A DNA stretch of 64,000 nt from Mycobacterium triplex (GTDB lineage: Bacteria; Actinomycetota; Actinomycetes; Mycobacteriales; Mycobacteriaceae). Under the pieces are notes generated by a model. The model saw only the letters and a list, made by a program, of their open reading frames with translations, was not told where the DNA came from and did no database searches. The translations under genes and the position numbers were made by a program. Every line of letters starts with the position of its first letter. The first letter of the stretch is position 1. Positions 41,908-53,146 of the stretch are shown here, one piece after another. Location: positions 1,106,484 through 1,170,483 of the forward strand of contig NZ_HG964446.1 in NCBI RefSeq assembly GCF_000689255.1, written 5' to 3'.

Positions 41908-43404
41908 ATGATGAACCGCGGGCGAAGTCGACGTCGGTCCCACGGCGGTCGCAGCCGCGCCGTGGCCGGTTCGCTGAGGGCGGCAATCGCCTGCGCAGCG
42001 ACGGTACTCGTGGTAGCGGGGTGCACGACGGTCCTGGAAGGGCGGGCCTTGTCGATGCTCAACGACCCATTCCGGGTCGGCGATCTGCCCGCCACCGACG
42101 GTCACAGCGGGCTCCGCGAGAACGCGCCCGCGCCGACCGGCACGGTGATCAACACCGACAACGGGCTGATCGACAAGTTGTCGTTGCTGTCGGTCAACGA
42201 CATCGAGGACTACTGGAAATCGACGTACAGCCAGTCGCTGAAGGGAACGTTCCTTCCCGTCGCCAAACTGGTCTCCTACGACTCCAACGATCCGAGCAGT
42301 CCCATCGTTTGCCACAACGAGACGTACAAGCTCGTCAACGCCTTCTTCACGTCCCGCTGCAACCTGATCGCCTGGGACCGCGCGGTGTTCATGCCGGTCG
42401 CGCAGAAGTATTTCGGCGACATGTCCGTCACCGGTGTGTTGGCGCACGAGTTCGGCCACGCCTTGCAGCAGATGGCCAAGCTGGTGACGAAAAGAGACCC
42501 CACCATCGTTCGTGAGCAGCAGGCCGACTGCTTCGCGGGTGTCTATCTGTATTGGGTAGCCGCCGGGAAGTCCCCGCGTTTCACGCTGAGCACCGCCGAC
42601 GGCCTCGACCATGTGCTGGCCGGGATCATTGTCACCCGGGACCCGGTGATGGACGCCGAAACCGAGAACGACGACGAACACGGCTCGGCGCTGGATCGCG
42701 TCAGCGCCTTCCAGATGGGTTTCATCAGTGGTGCTTCGGCGTGCTCGGGAATCAACCAGCAGGAAATCGCGCAGCGACGCGGCGACCTGCCCAAGGCTTT
42801 GCAGACCGATCCCTACGGCGACACCCAGACCGGCGAGGTCGCGATCAACGAGGCCACCCTGTCGACGCTGATGGAGCTGTTGGGAAAGGTGTTCTCGCCG
42901 AAGACCGCGCCCACCCTGTCCTTCCACACGACCGGGTGCCCGGATGCCAAACCCAGCCCACCCGCGTCCTACTGCCCGGCCACCAACACGATCATGGTCG
43001 ATCTGGCCGGCCTGGCGGCGATGGCGAAGGTCTCCGACGAGAAGGAACACACCCTGCCGCAAGGTGACGACACCGCCCTGTCGATCATGATGTCGAGATA
43101 CGCGCTTGCGGTACAGCACGAACGCGGTCTACCGATGCAGAGCCCGTGGACCGCGCTGCGCACCGCGTGCCTGACGGGTGTGGTGCACCGCAAGATGGCC
43201 GAGCCGATCGACACCCCCTCCCACAAGGAGCTGTTGCTGACCGCCGGTGACCTGGATGAGGCCGTCGCCGGTTTGCTCACCAACCACATGGTCGCCAGTG
43301 ATGCGGACGGGACCAGCGTGCCGGCCGGCTTCACCCGTATCGCGGCGTTCCGCGGCGGCGTGGCCGGCAACATGGACGCGTGCTATTCGCGCTATCCCGG
43401 CTGA
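41908..43404 (+). CDS. lpqM: Zinc metallopeptidase lipoprotein LpqM
   Basis: This protein of 498 residues, the length I recall for Rv0419, has a basic N-terminus, a lipobox VVAGC near residue 35 and a neutral zinc-protease signature VLAHEFGHALQQ (HExxH). A further acidic REQQADCFAGVY follows, a typical third-ligand region. The start at the second-candidate ATG (MMNRGRSRR) has GAGG six bases upstream; an ATG four codons earlier also exists. Substrate unknown; it acts at the outer face of the membrane. Confidence 0.92.
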   Translation: MMNRGRSRRRSHGGRSRAVAGSLRAAIACAATVLVVAGCTTVLEGRALSMLNDPFRVGDLPATDGHSGLRENAPAPTGTVINTDNGLIDKLSLLSVNDIEDYWKSTYSQSLKGTFLPVAKLVSYDSNDPSSPIVCHNETYKLVNAFFTSRCNLIAWDRAVFMPVAQKYFGDMSVTGVLAHEFGHALQQMAKLVTKRDPTIVREQQADCFAGVYLYWVAAGKSPRFTLSTADGLDHVLAGIIVTRDPVMDAETENDDEHGSALDRVSAFQMGFISGASACSGINQQEIAQRRGDLPKALQTDPYGDTQTGEVAINEATLSTLMELLGKVFSPKTAPTLSFHTTGCPDAKPSPPASYCPATNTIMVDLAGLAAMAKVSDEKEHTLPQGDDTALSIMMSRYALAVQHERGLPMQSPWTALRTACLTGVVHRKMAEPIDTPSHKELLLTAGDLDEAVAGLLTNHMVASDADGTSVPAGFTRIAAFRGGVAGNMDACYSRYPG

Positions 43405-43417
43405 GCACCTCGCGACG

Positions 43418-44494
43418 TCAGTGCCGGGGACGCCCGTCGATGCGGTTGGTCGGACTGTCCTTGGTCGCGATCGGGGAGTGTCCGTCGGGACAGTTGTAGG
43501 CGCTGTCGGCGCCGCACACGCCACCGGTTCGCCATTCACGTTCGAGGAACGGTTTCGCCATCACGGCGTGCATTGCCCAGTACGAATACGGGATGTTGTA
43601 GGTGACCAGCATCGCCACCTGGCAGGCGCCCATGATCGCGAGGAAACGCGCGAACGTACGCAGCCGCCCGCTTTGGATGCGCAACGCATCCAAACCGCGT
43701 TCCGGCAGGCTGCGGCCGTGGTCGTCGCGGAAGAAGTGCAGGCTTGCCAGTGCGGTGTAAGTGCCTGCCCAGCTGATGGTTTCGTAGATCGGGAACTGGT
43801 GGTCCGTGCCCGCCCACAGGCTCAGCTCCGGCACCACGCTGCCGTAGTTGAACAGTTGGGTGCGAGTGATAAAGCTCTCCAGCAGGATGTCGAACACGCA
43901 GAACGCCAGGTAGGAATACACCACGAGCCGCAGCCACGAGATCGAGCTGTTCTTGCTTCGCAACCAGCCCATGAACCGCGAGCCGGCGTACGCCGGGATA
44001 CCGACCAGCCAGAAGTACGCCGACAGTGCCCACAGCGACAGCGGAACCAGCTCGCTGTTCGGACTGGACCATCCCGGTATGTGACTCGTCCAGCTACCGA
44101 AGTTGATCGACGTTGTGCTGTAGAGGAATTGGACGGAGTTCCAGTTGATCCAGGGTTCCTGGAAGCACAGGGTGGCGCAGGCGAGGAAGAAAAGACCGTC
44201 GAAGGTCAAGCGGCCCGTCTTGATCTTGGGCCGAATGACGAACCACCACAGGATGGCCAGCGAGACAACCAGAGCGAAGATCTCCCAGCCGTGAATCAAT
44301 GCGACGTACCAGTCGGGTTCGGATCCGCGGCCCCGGGTGTTGGTGCGGAAGTCGCCGCTGACTACCCACGCCGTCCACACGTAGAGCATGAGACCGAGCC
44401 ACAATGCGCCGTTGATAACCCAGAGCCGGGCGGCGGATCCGCGATCCGAAGGTCGCTCCTCAACGAGTCGTTTGGGGGCTGTGTTGAGCGTCAT
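43418..44494 (-). CDS. AveC-like multipass membrane protein, copy 1
   Basis: This protein of 358 residues has about seven to eight membrane helices. Landmarks are WGxxVW-like YVWTAWVVSGDFR, FDGLFFLACATLCFQEPWINW, IPGWSSPN, VFDILLESFITRTQLFNY and FFRDDHGRSLPERGLDALR. They match the family named after AveC, the avermectin spiroketal cyclase/dehydratase. Mycobacterial members have no established substrate. The ATG start (MTLNTAPKR) has a purine-rich AAAGAAG upstream. It follows copy 2 by 23 bp. Confidence 0.82.
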   Translation of the reverse strand: MTLNTAPKRLVEERPSDRGSAARLWVINGALWLGLMLYVWTAWVVSGDFRTNTRGRGSEPDWYVALIHGWEIFALVVSLAILWWFVIRPKIKTGRLTFDGLFFLACATLCFQEPWINWNSVQFLYSTTSINFGSWTSHIPGWSSPNSELVPLSLWALSAYFWLVGIPAYAGSRFMGWLRSKNSSISWLRLVVYSYLAFCVFDILLESFITRTQLFNYGSVVPELSLWAGTDHQFPIYETISWAGTYTALASLHFFRDDHGRSLPERGLDALRIQSGRLRTFARFLAIMGACQVAMLVTYNIPYSYWAMHAVMAKPFLEREWRTGGVCGADSAYNCPDGHSPIATKDSPTNRIDGRPRH

Positions 44495-44517
44495 CGTCGG
44501 CTTCTTTCGGCTCTGGA

Positions 44518-45597
44518 TCAGGGGCGGGGAATCGGAACACCGGGCCCGGCACAGGGATTCAGGCCGGCCGACGCCTGGTTGCCGGGGTAGGCGCACATGT
44601 TGTTGATCATGTGAGACGGATAGCCGCCGGGGAATTCACCCGAATGCACGGCCAGAAATTGGTTGGGCACAAAGTAGAAGATCGCGAACGCGGCGTGCAC
44701 GCCGCCGAAGATGGCCAGGAATTTGATCCACTGCCGCCTGGCGGGGCTGACCCTCAAGCCGTCGATACCGCGCTCGACGATGGTCCGGTTGCGGTCATCG
44801 CGGAAGTAGCTGAGCGCGGCGATGGCACCGAGACCGAAGCCGGCGAAGAAGATCGGCTCGGTCAATGGCAGCTGATAGGTCTCACCGGAATACAAGCTCA
44901 GCCAACGGATTCCGCCCGGGTAGGCGTAGATGCCCAGCCGCAGCAGGATCGATTCGATGAGCGTGTCGATGAGGATCAAGCCGAAGAACAGGATGGGCCA
45001 CACCGCCCACGGCGAGAGGGCGGGGCGGCGGGCCTTGATCTTGCGCACGATGAACAGGATCAGCATCACCTGGGAGAACACCAGCGCGGTGTAACCGGGC
45101 AGGCACACGAAGATCGGTTCGGGCAGCCGATCGGCGTGCGGGCTGACCCAACCGGGCCAGGAGCCGGTGGCCCACGCGCCGAAGTTCACCAGGCCCGAGT
45201 TGTAGAGCAGGGTCACCGATGTGTAGTTCATGCACATGTCCCAGAAGAAGATCATCGCTCCCGCGAGTGCGAGCATCCCGTCGGTGGTCAGGTGGCCCTC
45301 CCGGCGCCAGGGCCGGATTACCCACGCCCACAGTGCAATCGCGGCTCCGATCGGGATAGCGATCTGAAGGACCAAAAACAGCGCCTGCTGCGCGCCGCTG
45401 ATCGGGTCGACACCCGGATAGCTGGGCCGGAAGTTGGGGCCGAAAATCCAGCGCGCCAGCACGTAGACCTCGAAGGCCAACAGCGCGGCACCGACCGCGG
45501 CCCATGCCAGCACGGCGGGAATGGTCTGTCCAGGTTCGGGGGCCGGATTGCCCGCCCGGCCGTTAACCGGCGCGGACTGTTGCACGGTGCGCATCAT
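44518..45597 (-). CDS. AveC-like multipass membrane protein, copy 2
   Basis: This protein of 359 residues is paralogous to copy 1: TTDGMLALAGAMIFFWDMCMNYTSV, GSWPGWVSPHADRLPEP, LIDTLIESILLRLGIYAYPGG, YFRDDRNRTIVERGIDGLRVS. The ATG (MMRTVQQ) has AAGGAG eight bases upstream. It heads a two-gene operon reading away from the TetR gene's 3' end. Candidate operators for the TetR protein lie just before it (45646-45683). Function unknown. Confidence 0.82.
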   Translation of the reverse strand: MMRTVQQSAPVNGRAGNPAPEPGQTIPAVLAWAAVGAALLAFEVYVLARWIFGPNFRPSYPGVDPISGAQQALFLVLQIAIPIGAAIALWAWVIRPWRREGHLTTDGMLALAGAMIFFWDMCMNYTSVTLLYNSGLVNFGAWATGSWPGWVSPHADRLPEPIFVCLPGYTALVFSQVMLILFIVRKIKARRPALSPWAVWPILFFGLILIDTLIESILLRLGIYAYPGGIRWLSLYSGETYQLPLTEPIFFAGFGLGAIAALSYFRDDRNRTIVERGIDGLRVSPARRQWIKFLAIFGGVHAAFAIFYFVPNQFLAVHSGEFPGGYPSHMINNMCAYPGNQASAGLNPCAGPGVPIPRP

Positions 45598-45645
45598 GGC
45601 TCTCACTCCTTCGTGGGCCGCTGTCGACGTCTCGACGCGAGCTTA

Positions 45646-45683
45646 AGTGAAAGAGTAATCACTCACAATAACTGAATAGCTAT
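45646..45683. promoter_or_regulatory. Candidate TetR operator and palindrome upstream of the AveC-like pair
   Basis: This stretch contains GAGTAATCACTC (arms GAGT/ACTC at 45652-45663, within GTGA...TCAC at 45646-45665) and the perfect palindrome AATAGCTATT (45674-45683). It is AT-rich compared with its surroundings. Related sequences (GGCTATTCAC and AGTGTTTAATCACT) occur at the other end of the TetR gene. Confidence 0.45.
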
Positions 45684-46598
45684 TTACTCAAGTCTGGATA
45701 CGGCCGCCGACCGGAGTCGTTCGAGTTCGATGGCCTGATCCGCGACGATCCGGCGCAGGGTCTGGTTCTCCGCCTCCACCTTGCCCAGGTGGTCATTACC
45801 GCGCCGGGTGGCCGCGGCACGCGCCGCCCAGTAATGGGCCCAGCTTTCTTCGCTGACCACCGCCGGCTTGTCCGCGGGCGGGGCGTCGGCGGACCGTCGC
45901 ATCGCTTCGATACCGGCCAGCCTGTCGAGCAGGTCATCGGCACCAGAACCGCCGAGGGCGGCCGCGACAAACGACCGCACGGCCTCGGCCGTATGGACGG
46001 TGTCCTCCGGGCCGAGCGCCCCGGCCGGTTCTCGGTACGCGGCGTCGAGCGTGATCAGAAAGATGATCCCGATGACCGCCCGGGACAGAAACGCGGCGCT
46101 GACACTGTGGCCGGGAATTCCGTCGAGCGCGACCCCGACCTTGTGCTCGTAGCGGTCGAAGAGCGGCACGATCTTGTCGTTGTAGAAGCGCCGGCCTTCC
46201 TGGGCATCGCTGAACAGGGCCACGCCGAGCAGCGGCAACACCGTTGCCATCGTCTCCAGGAATGACTCGTAAAAGGCCCGGCTGCCCGGGCCTTCCCAGT
46301 CGAGCAGCTGATCGGCGCCGCTGATCACTCCTTCGACGAACTCGGCAACCGGCTCCACGACGGCGACCTCGAACAGCTCTTGCTTGGAGGCGAAATGCCG
46401 GTAGAGCATGCTCTCGGCGACACCGGCGGCGTCGGCGATCGTCGACGTCCGCGACCCGGCCAGCCCGCTGGTTGCGAAGACCGACTGTGCTGCGGCGATG
46501 ATCTCGCGGCGCCGCTCGGCCGCCGTCAGCCTGCTCCGCGCGGGTCGGGCCGGCGCCGGGTGCGCGGGCATCTCCGGCGGCGTCTGCTGAGTTGTCAC
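45684..46598 (-). CDS. TetR-family transcriptional regulator
   Basis: This protein of 304 residues has an N-terminal helix-turn-helix (AAERRREIIAAAQSVFATSG, TSTIADAAGVAESMLYRHFASKQELFEVAV) and a long C-terminal tail with a coiled-coil-like end (ENQTLRRIVADQAIELERL). It is longer than the usual 190-220 residues because of that tail. I use the GTG of VTTQQTPP since GGGAG lies five bases upstream; a GTG two codons earlier overlaps the ribosome site. It likely controls the AveC-like pair and the divergent membrane protein. Confidence 0.9.
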   Translation of the reverse strand: MTTQQTPPEMPAHPAPARPARSRLTAAERRREIIAAAQSVFATSGLAGSRTSTIADAAGVAESMLYRHFASKQELFEVAVVEPVAEFVEGVISGADQLLDWEGPGSRAFYESFLETMATVLPLLGVALFSDAQEGRRFYNDKIVPLFDRYEHKVGVALDGIPGHSVSAAFLSRAVIGIIFLITLDAAYREPAGALGPEDTVHTAEAVRSFVAAALGGSGADDLLDRLAGIEAMRRSADAPPADKPAVVSEESWAHYWAARAAATRRGNDHLGKVEAENQTLRRIVADQAIELERLRSAAVSRLE

Positions 46599-46652
46599 CA
46601 ACACTCCCTTCGCGAACCGCCCTGGACTAATCTACTGAGCTGTGTTCAGATT

Positions 46653-46684
46653 GGCTATTCACATTTTGTGAGTGTTTAATCACT
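46653..46684. promoter_or_regulatory. Candidate TetR operator in the TetR/membrane-protein gap
   Basis: GGCTATTCAC and AGTGTTTAATCACT (arms AGTG/CACT, 46671-46684) sit between the divergent TetR and membrane genes. They resemble the pair of elements found before the AveC-like genes, which supports autoregulation plus control of both neighbours. Inference from shared sequence only. Confidence 0.4.
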
Positions 46685-46705
46685 ATGCACCGCGTGAGGT
46701 CCGGA

Positions 46706-47440
46706 ATGAACGATTCAGTGATCCGAAAGACCAACGTGGTAGGGGCGTGGTGCGGCATCGCCTACATCGCTTTGCTGCTGGTCGGCTGGTGGGTGATCGG
46801 CGGGTTCTTCCCGTTGCATCGCCCGGCGGCGGGCGCGGGCGAGATCGCCGACTTCTTCCGCCGCGACGTCGTCGGTGTCCGGATCGGCATGGTGATGGTG
46901 ATGTGGGGAGCGGCCGTGTTCCTGCCCTTCACCGCGACGATCGCGGACTTCGTCGCCCGGTTCGAAGGACGCAACGGTCCCTTGACGCGAACGATGACGA
47001 TGGCGGGTTACGCCAACGCGATGCTGACCTTCTACCCGCCGCTGTGGTGGATCATCAGCAGTTGGCGTGTCGACGAGCGCACCGCCGACACAACCCGGTT
47101 GCTCAACGACATCGCCTGGCTCCAATTCATCGGCGGACTCTCCCTGATCATGCCGATGTTCGTGGTGTTGTCGGTGGTCTGTTTGGCCGACAGGTCCGAA
47201 AAGCCGGTATTTCCACGGTGGTTCGGCTATCAGAGCATCATGACATTCATGCTGTTCCTGCCCGACCAGTTGCTGTTCTTCTTCAAGACCGGCCCGTTCG
47301 CCTGGAACGGCGTGCTCGGCTTCTGGGTGCCGTTGACCGTCTTCTGCGGATGGTTCATCAGCATCTTCATCTTGATGCGCCGCGCGCTGGCCGCCGACGC
47401 CACCGCGTCGGCACCGCGGACGCTGCAGCGGGCAGGCTGA
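46706..47440 (+). CDS. Multipass membrane protein of unknown function
   Basis: This protein of 244 residues has about six helices: GAWCGIAYIALLLVGWWVIGGF, VGVRIGMVMVMWGAAVFLPF, an internal MLTFYPPLWWIISSW and a final VPLTVFCGWFISIFILMRR. I recognise no family for certain. The ATG (MNDSVIRK) has GAGG six bases upstream; an ATG seven codons earlier lies immediately on the candidate operator. It is divergent from the TetR gene and probably regulated by it. Confidence 0.78.
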   Translation: MNDSVIRKTNVVGAWCGIAYIALLLVGWWVIGGFFPLHRPAAGAGEIADFFRRDVVGVRIGMVMVMWGAAVFLPFTATIADFVARFEGRNGPLTRTMTMAGYANAMLTFYPPLWWIISSWRVDERTADTTRLLNDIAWLQFIGGLSLIMPMFVVLSVVCLADRSEKPVFPRWFGYQSIMTFMLFLPDQLLFFFKTGPFAWNGVLGFWVPLTVFCGWFISIFILMRRALAADATASAPRTLQRAG

Positions 47441-47513
47441 GCCAGAAAATTCCTGCGCGACAAGGCAGGGGGCCTGGCGTAGAGTATGGGCCACTTGACC
47501 TCAGGAGGCGTCC

Positions 47514-48014
47514 GTGACGGAAGAACCGCCTAGCTATCCGCCACCACCGGGCGAATCCGGTTATTCCCCGCCGGGGCAAGGCTATTCGCCCCCGCCGGGA
47601 CCGAGTTACCCACCCCCGCCGCCGCAGGGCTACCCGCCGCCGGGACCGGGTTATGCGCCCCCGCCGGGTCCCGGTTATCCGGCCGCCGCCGGCACCAATG
47701 GCATGGCCATCGCGTCGTTGGTCTGCTCATTGTTGGGATGGCTCTGCGGCATCGGGCCCATCCTCGGCATCATTTTCGGCATCGTCGCCCTGGGCAAGAT
47801 CAAGCAGACCGGTGAAGGTGGCCGCGGTTTGGCCATTGCCGGAATCGCGATCGGCGCGGTGCTGATCGTGGTCGGCATCGTCGTCGGCATCCTGAGTGCG
47901 ATCACCGGGAGTGTGGAGCACGATCGGTATCACGACAGGTATTCCGGAGCTCCGGCCGTCGTGCTTACCGTCGACCGCGTTGCGCCGCCGGCCATCTCGC
48001 GCATTGCCGCCTGA
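47514..48014 (+). CDS. Proline-rich DUF4190-type membrane protein
   Basis: This 166-residue protein has about 60 residues of Pro-Gly-Tyr repeats (YSPPPGPSYPPPP, GYPPPGPGY), then two membrane helices with the DUF4190 look (MAIASLVCSLLGWLCGIGPILG, ALGKIKQTGEGGRGLAIAGI). The GTG start has GGAGG five bases upstream. Function unknown; the proline-rich tail may recruit partners. Confidence 0.83.
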   Translation: MTEEPPSYPPPPGESGYSPPGQGYSPPPGPSYPPPPPQGYPPPGPGYAPPPGPGYPAAAGTNGMAIASLVCSLLGWLCGIGPILGIIFGIVALGKIKQTGEGGRGLAIAGIAIGAVLIVVGIVVGILSAITGSVEHDRYHDRYSGAPAVVLTVDRVAPPAISRIAA

Positions 48015-48051
48015 ATAGACTGGCGCCCAACCGCTCTCAGTCTTGGTGGCG

Positions 48052-48285
48052 TCATGTCATGCAGACGTCGGAGAACAGCAGCACCGGCCAGGAGACGATC
48101 GAGCCGAGGAACGACACCACCAGGTCCGCGCCCTGCATGCCGCGAAGATGGTTGGTGTGTGTCGATGACCAGATCAGCCCGACGATCGAGTAGGGAATGC
48201 CCAGCAGCACCGCGAGTGCGATCCACTCGGCCACCGTCATCTCGTAGTTCAGCAACTTTCGCAGCTTGGCGATCAACCGGCTCAC
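48052..48285 (-). CDS. Small two-helix membrane protein
   Basis: This 77-residue protein contains WIALAVLLGIPYSIVGLIWSS and LVVSFLGSIVSWPVLLF. The annotated GTG overlaps the AAAAGGAG ribosome site, so translation may begin at the TTG three codons later, which is well spaced. It resembles the product of the divergent gene at 48318. Function unknown. Confidence 0.7.
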   Translation of the reverse strand: MSRLIAKLRKLLNYEMTVAEWIALAVLLGIPYSIVGLIWSSTHTNHLRGMQGADLVVSFLGSIVSWPVLLFSDVCMT

Positions 48286-48317
48286 TCCTTTTGGGCGTCT
48301 GACCTATCGTTGCGCAT

Positions 48318-48596
48318 ATGGCAGCGTTGGCGGCAGGAATGGCCCGCATTCGGCGCGGCCTCGCGCATCCGGTGTCGGTGCAGGCACTCGTCGAGTTGGC
48401 CTTGTGGCTCGCGCTGCCCTACCTGCTGATGGGCTTCTTCTGGGCCACCATCCACCCGGATCGGGTGCACGAACTGCAAGCCGAGTGGGCGAAAGTGACC
48501 CCCATCAGTCCGGACCTGGTCGCATTCGGCGAAGCAGCCGCACTGTGGCCCGCGCTGTTGCTGCTTCCCACCACGTGCACCGTGGCGGGCCAGTAA
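48318..48596 (+). CDS. Small two-helix membrane protein, paralog of the divergent neighbour
   Basis: This 92-residue protein has LALWLALPYLLMGFFWATIHPDRVHEL and GEAAALWPALLLLP, which parallel IPYSIVGLIWSSTHTNHL and GSIVSWPVLLF of the divergent gene 32 bp away. One of the pair may match Rv0420c of H37Rv. It converges with the next gene. Function unknown. Confidence 0.7.
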   Translation: MAALAAGMARIRRGLAHPVSVQALVELALWLALPYLLMGFFWATIHPDRVHELQAEWAKVTPISPDLVAFGEAAALWPALLLLPTTCTVAGQ

Positions 48597-48597
48597 C

Positions 48598-49218
48598 TCA
48601 GCCCGCCAGTCGCAGCGCCGCGTCCACCGCGAGCGCGGGCACATCGAGCGTCTTGCTGCGCAAGTCGTGTCGCGCGCCGGTGATTTCGACGACCTCGGTC
48701 GGCGCCGCGATCAGTGCCGCGGCGTCGCGCACTTCGGCCGGGGTGCCGAACGGGTCCGACGTTCCGTGGGTGAACACGGTGGGCACTCGAATGTCGGGCA
48801 GGTGTTCGGTGCGGGGCCGTTCCGGTTTTCCCGGCGGGTGGACCGGGTAGGAAAACAGCGTCAGGACATCGACCTGGGGCGGACTCGACTCGGCGACCAC
48901 CATCGACGTCTGCCGCCCGCCGTAGGAATGCCCGCCCGCGATCAGCGGACCGTCGGCGAGGGTGCGGCACAACGCGATTGCCTCCTCGATTCCGGAGCGG
49001 TCGGTTGCCGCCGAACCCGACGGCGGCCCCTTGGGCCGGCGCCGGCGGTAGGGCAGGTTGTACCGAATCGCGAGCCAGCCGCGCCGCGCCCACTCGTCGC
49101 AAATCCGTTGCAGCAGCTCGGATTCGCGGTTGCCCCCGGCGCCGTGGGTCAGCACGACGACGCCACGCGCCACGCCGTCGGGTTGGTGTGCGATGCCCGC
49201 GATCGGTTCGAGATTCAT
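48598..49218 (-). CDS. Alpha/beta-hydrolase (dienelactone-hydrolase-like)
   Basis: This protein of 206 residues has the oxyanion segment LTHGAGGNRESELLQ, a nucleophile elbow AGGHSYGGRQ (Ser), an acid in FTHGTSDPFG and a final His in ITGARHDL. The ATG (MNLEPIAGIAH) lacks a clear ribosome site. It lies 16 bp after thiD on the same strand and matches Rv0421c. Substrate unknown. Confidence 0.85.
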   Translation of the reverse strand: MNLEPIAGIAHQPDGVARGVVVLTHGAGGNRESELLQRICDEWARRGWLAIRYNLPYRRRRPKGPPSGSAATDRSGIEEAIALCRTLADGPLIAGGHSYGGRQTSMVVAESSPPQVDVLTLFSYPVHPPGKPERPRTEHLPDIRVPTVFTHGTSDPFGTPAEVRDAAALIAAPTEVVEITGARHDLRSKTLDVPALAVDAALRLAG

Positions 49219-49234
49219 GGGAGGAGGCGGGCAA

Positions 49235-51795
<2,561 letters not shown>

Positions 51796-51931
51796 TTACT
51801 TTTCGGTGGGCAGAAAGCCCCGCAGGCGACGTTACCCCCACACCCGACCGGCGGCGCCGCGCGGGCGTGCAGAACGTGGCGGGAGCCTGTCTCACAGGCA
51901 TGGCAGCGCCGGGATCCGCGCCAGCCCGCAG

Positions 51932-52207
51932 CTAGACCTCTTCCATCGCCTCGCCGATTTCTTCCAGCAGCCGATTGTGGTGATTGCTGGCCAGCATGTG
52001 TCCGGCGGCGATCACCAGAGCCACCGGCCAGTCGATCAGTTCGAGGGCGGCCAGCGCGGCCAGCCCGCCGTAGTAGGCCAGCTGTTCGGGCCGTGGAATC
52101 TCGGTCTGCCCGACCACCGGCAGCTTTACGACGAAGGTTTCGCCTTCGCGAATTTTCTCTACCGCATCGCGTTGAGATGTTGCACGGCGAGTTTTCTTTT
52201 CCGCCAT
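51932..52207 (-). CDS. Rv0424c-like small protein with hydrophobic segment
   Basis: This protein of 91 residues is basic at the N-terminus (MAEKKTRRATSQRDAVEKIR). A hydrophobic stretch, YYGGLAALAALELIDWPVALVIAAGHML, follows and the protein ends in an acidic tail. AAAGG lies six bases before the second of two adjacent ATGs. Length and place match Rv0424c. The EWPVLL-like core recurs in the next gene's product (GLIEWPVLLAVGG), suggesting kinship. Function unknown. Confidence 0.8.
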   Translation of the reverse strand: MAEKKTRRATSQRDAVEKIREGETFVVKLPVVGQTEIPRPEQLAYYGGLAALAALELIDWPVALVIAAGHMLASNHHNRLLEEIGEAMEEV

Positions 52208-52537
52208 CATTTGCCTTTCAGTAACGAGGGGTTTCCCAACTCGCCGGGTGACTTGGTCACCGTCGGACCTATGTCGACGACCGATTCCCTGGCCGATCCG
52301 ATATTTTCGTCTGTTGCTTCGGTGCTGCGAGTCCCGTTACTCGAACTCTATGCGCTTCTGTGGCGCGTCGGGATCGTGGAGATAGTCCAGCCCGATCGGA
52401 CACATCGCAGGGCGCCGCGGTTTTCGTCGCGAGTGGTTTCGAGGCCCCGGGGGACGATCTGCCCGGACCCGTCCGCCCATGCGCCCGCACGGCCGCACGG
52501 CCGTCCGCAGCGCGCGTCGGCGTAAGTCCGCTCTGTT
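52208..52537. other. 330-bp gap where H37Rv has ctpH; one weak ORF
   Basis: In H37Rv the large P-type ATPase gene ctpH lies between Rv0424c and Rv0426c. Here only 330 bp separate their homologs. A plus-strand frame at 52271-52525 (84 residues) starts with a helix-like MSTTDSLADPIFSSVASVLR and then turns basic and proline-rich without family signal. I take it as noise or a decayed fragment. I see no ctpH remnant. Confidence 0.45.
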
Positions 52538-52975
52538 TCAGTTGGTGCTGCGCAACTCCGCGGCACCGGCCCGACGTCCCGTGGTCTTCTTGGCGGGCGA
52601 CTTGGCGGCGGATTTCCGCGGGGCGGTTTTTTGGGGCGACGACTCGCTGGGCACCGGCTTGAGCTGGGCTTTCGCCGGCGATCCGTTGGATCGGTTGAGC
52701 CGGTGCAACACCAATGCCCCGCCACCGACGGCCAACAGCACCGGCCACTCGATCAATCCGGCCACGCCCAGCGCGCCGAGGGTCAGTGCGGCCGCCGGCG
52801 TCGAATGACTGCCCGAGCTGATGCCGCGTTTGATGCCTTCGGCGGCGCCGGTGACTCCGCCGACGATTCCACTGATTGCGGCGCCCCCGACAGCGCCCGC
52901 GGCGGCGGTGGTCGCATCCGCCGCGCGGTTGACCGTCTTCCCCGCGTTACGGACTGCCCCTCCGACGACACCCAT
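52538..52975 (-). CDS. Rv0426c-like membrane protein with Lys/Ala-rich tail
   Basis: This protein of 145 residues has an alanine/glycine-rich first half (NRAADATTAAAGAVGGAAIS), a hydrophobic segment GALGVAGLIEWPVLLAVGGGALVL and a basic, low-complexity end (APRKSAAKSPAKKTTGRRAG) of the histone-like type. GGGAG precedes the ATG by five bases. It matches Rv0426c by place and length. The tail may bind nucleic acid or the cell envelope; function unknown. Confidence 0.8.
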   Translation of the reverse strand: MGVVGGAVRNAGKTVNRAADATTAAAGAVGGAAISGIVGGVTGAAEGIKRGISSGSHSTPAAALTLGALGVAGLIEWPVLLAVGGGALVLHRLNRSNGSPAKAQLKPVPSESSPQKTAPRKSAAKSPAKKTTGRRAGAAELRSTN

Positions 52976-53146
52976 GATGACTCCCTGGTTCCTCGGTCGC
53001 GCTCGTTGGGAACGCGTAGCAACATGTATACCCGCCGAACGGAAAGTTAACGGCGGCGGCAACAAATTGTTCACGCATCTAACAGGGGGAAATGCTGCCA
53101 CGTTGTAAACGCTCAGACAACGCGAAGGTGCCTGAATTTCCTCGGT

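Noticed and set aside
52271..52525. 84-residue plus-strand protein starting MSTTDSLADP
   Set aside because: Only the first 35 residues look protein-like, there is no convincing ribosome site, and the rest is basic, proline-rich noise. Kept only as a note in the gap entry.
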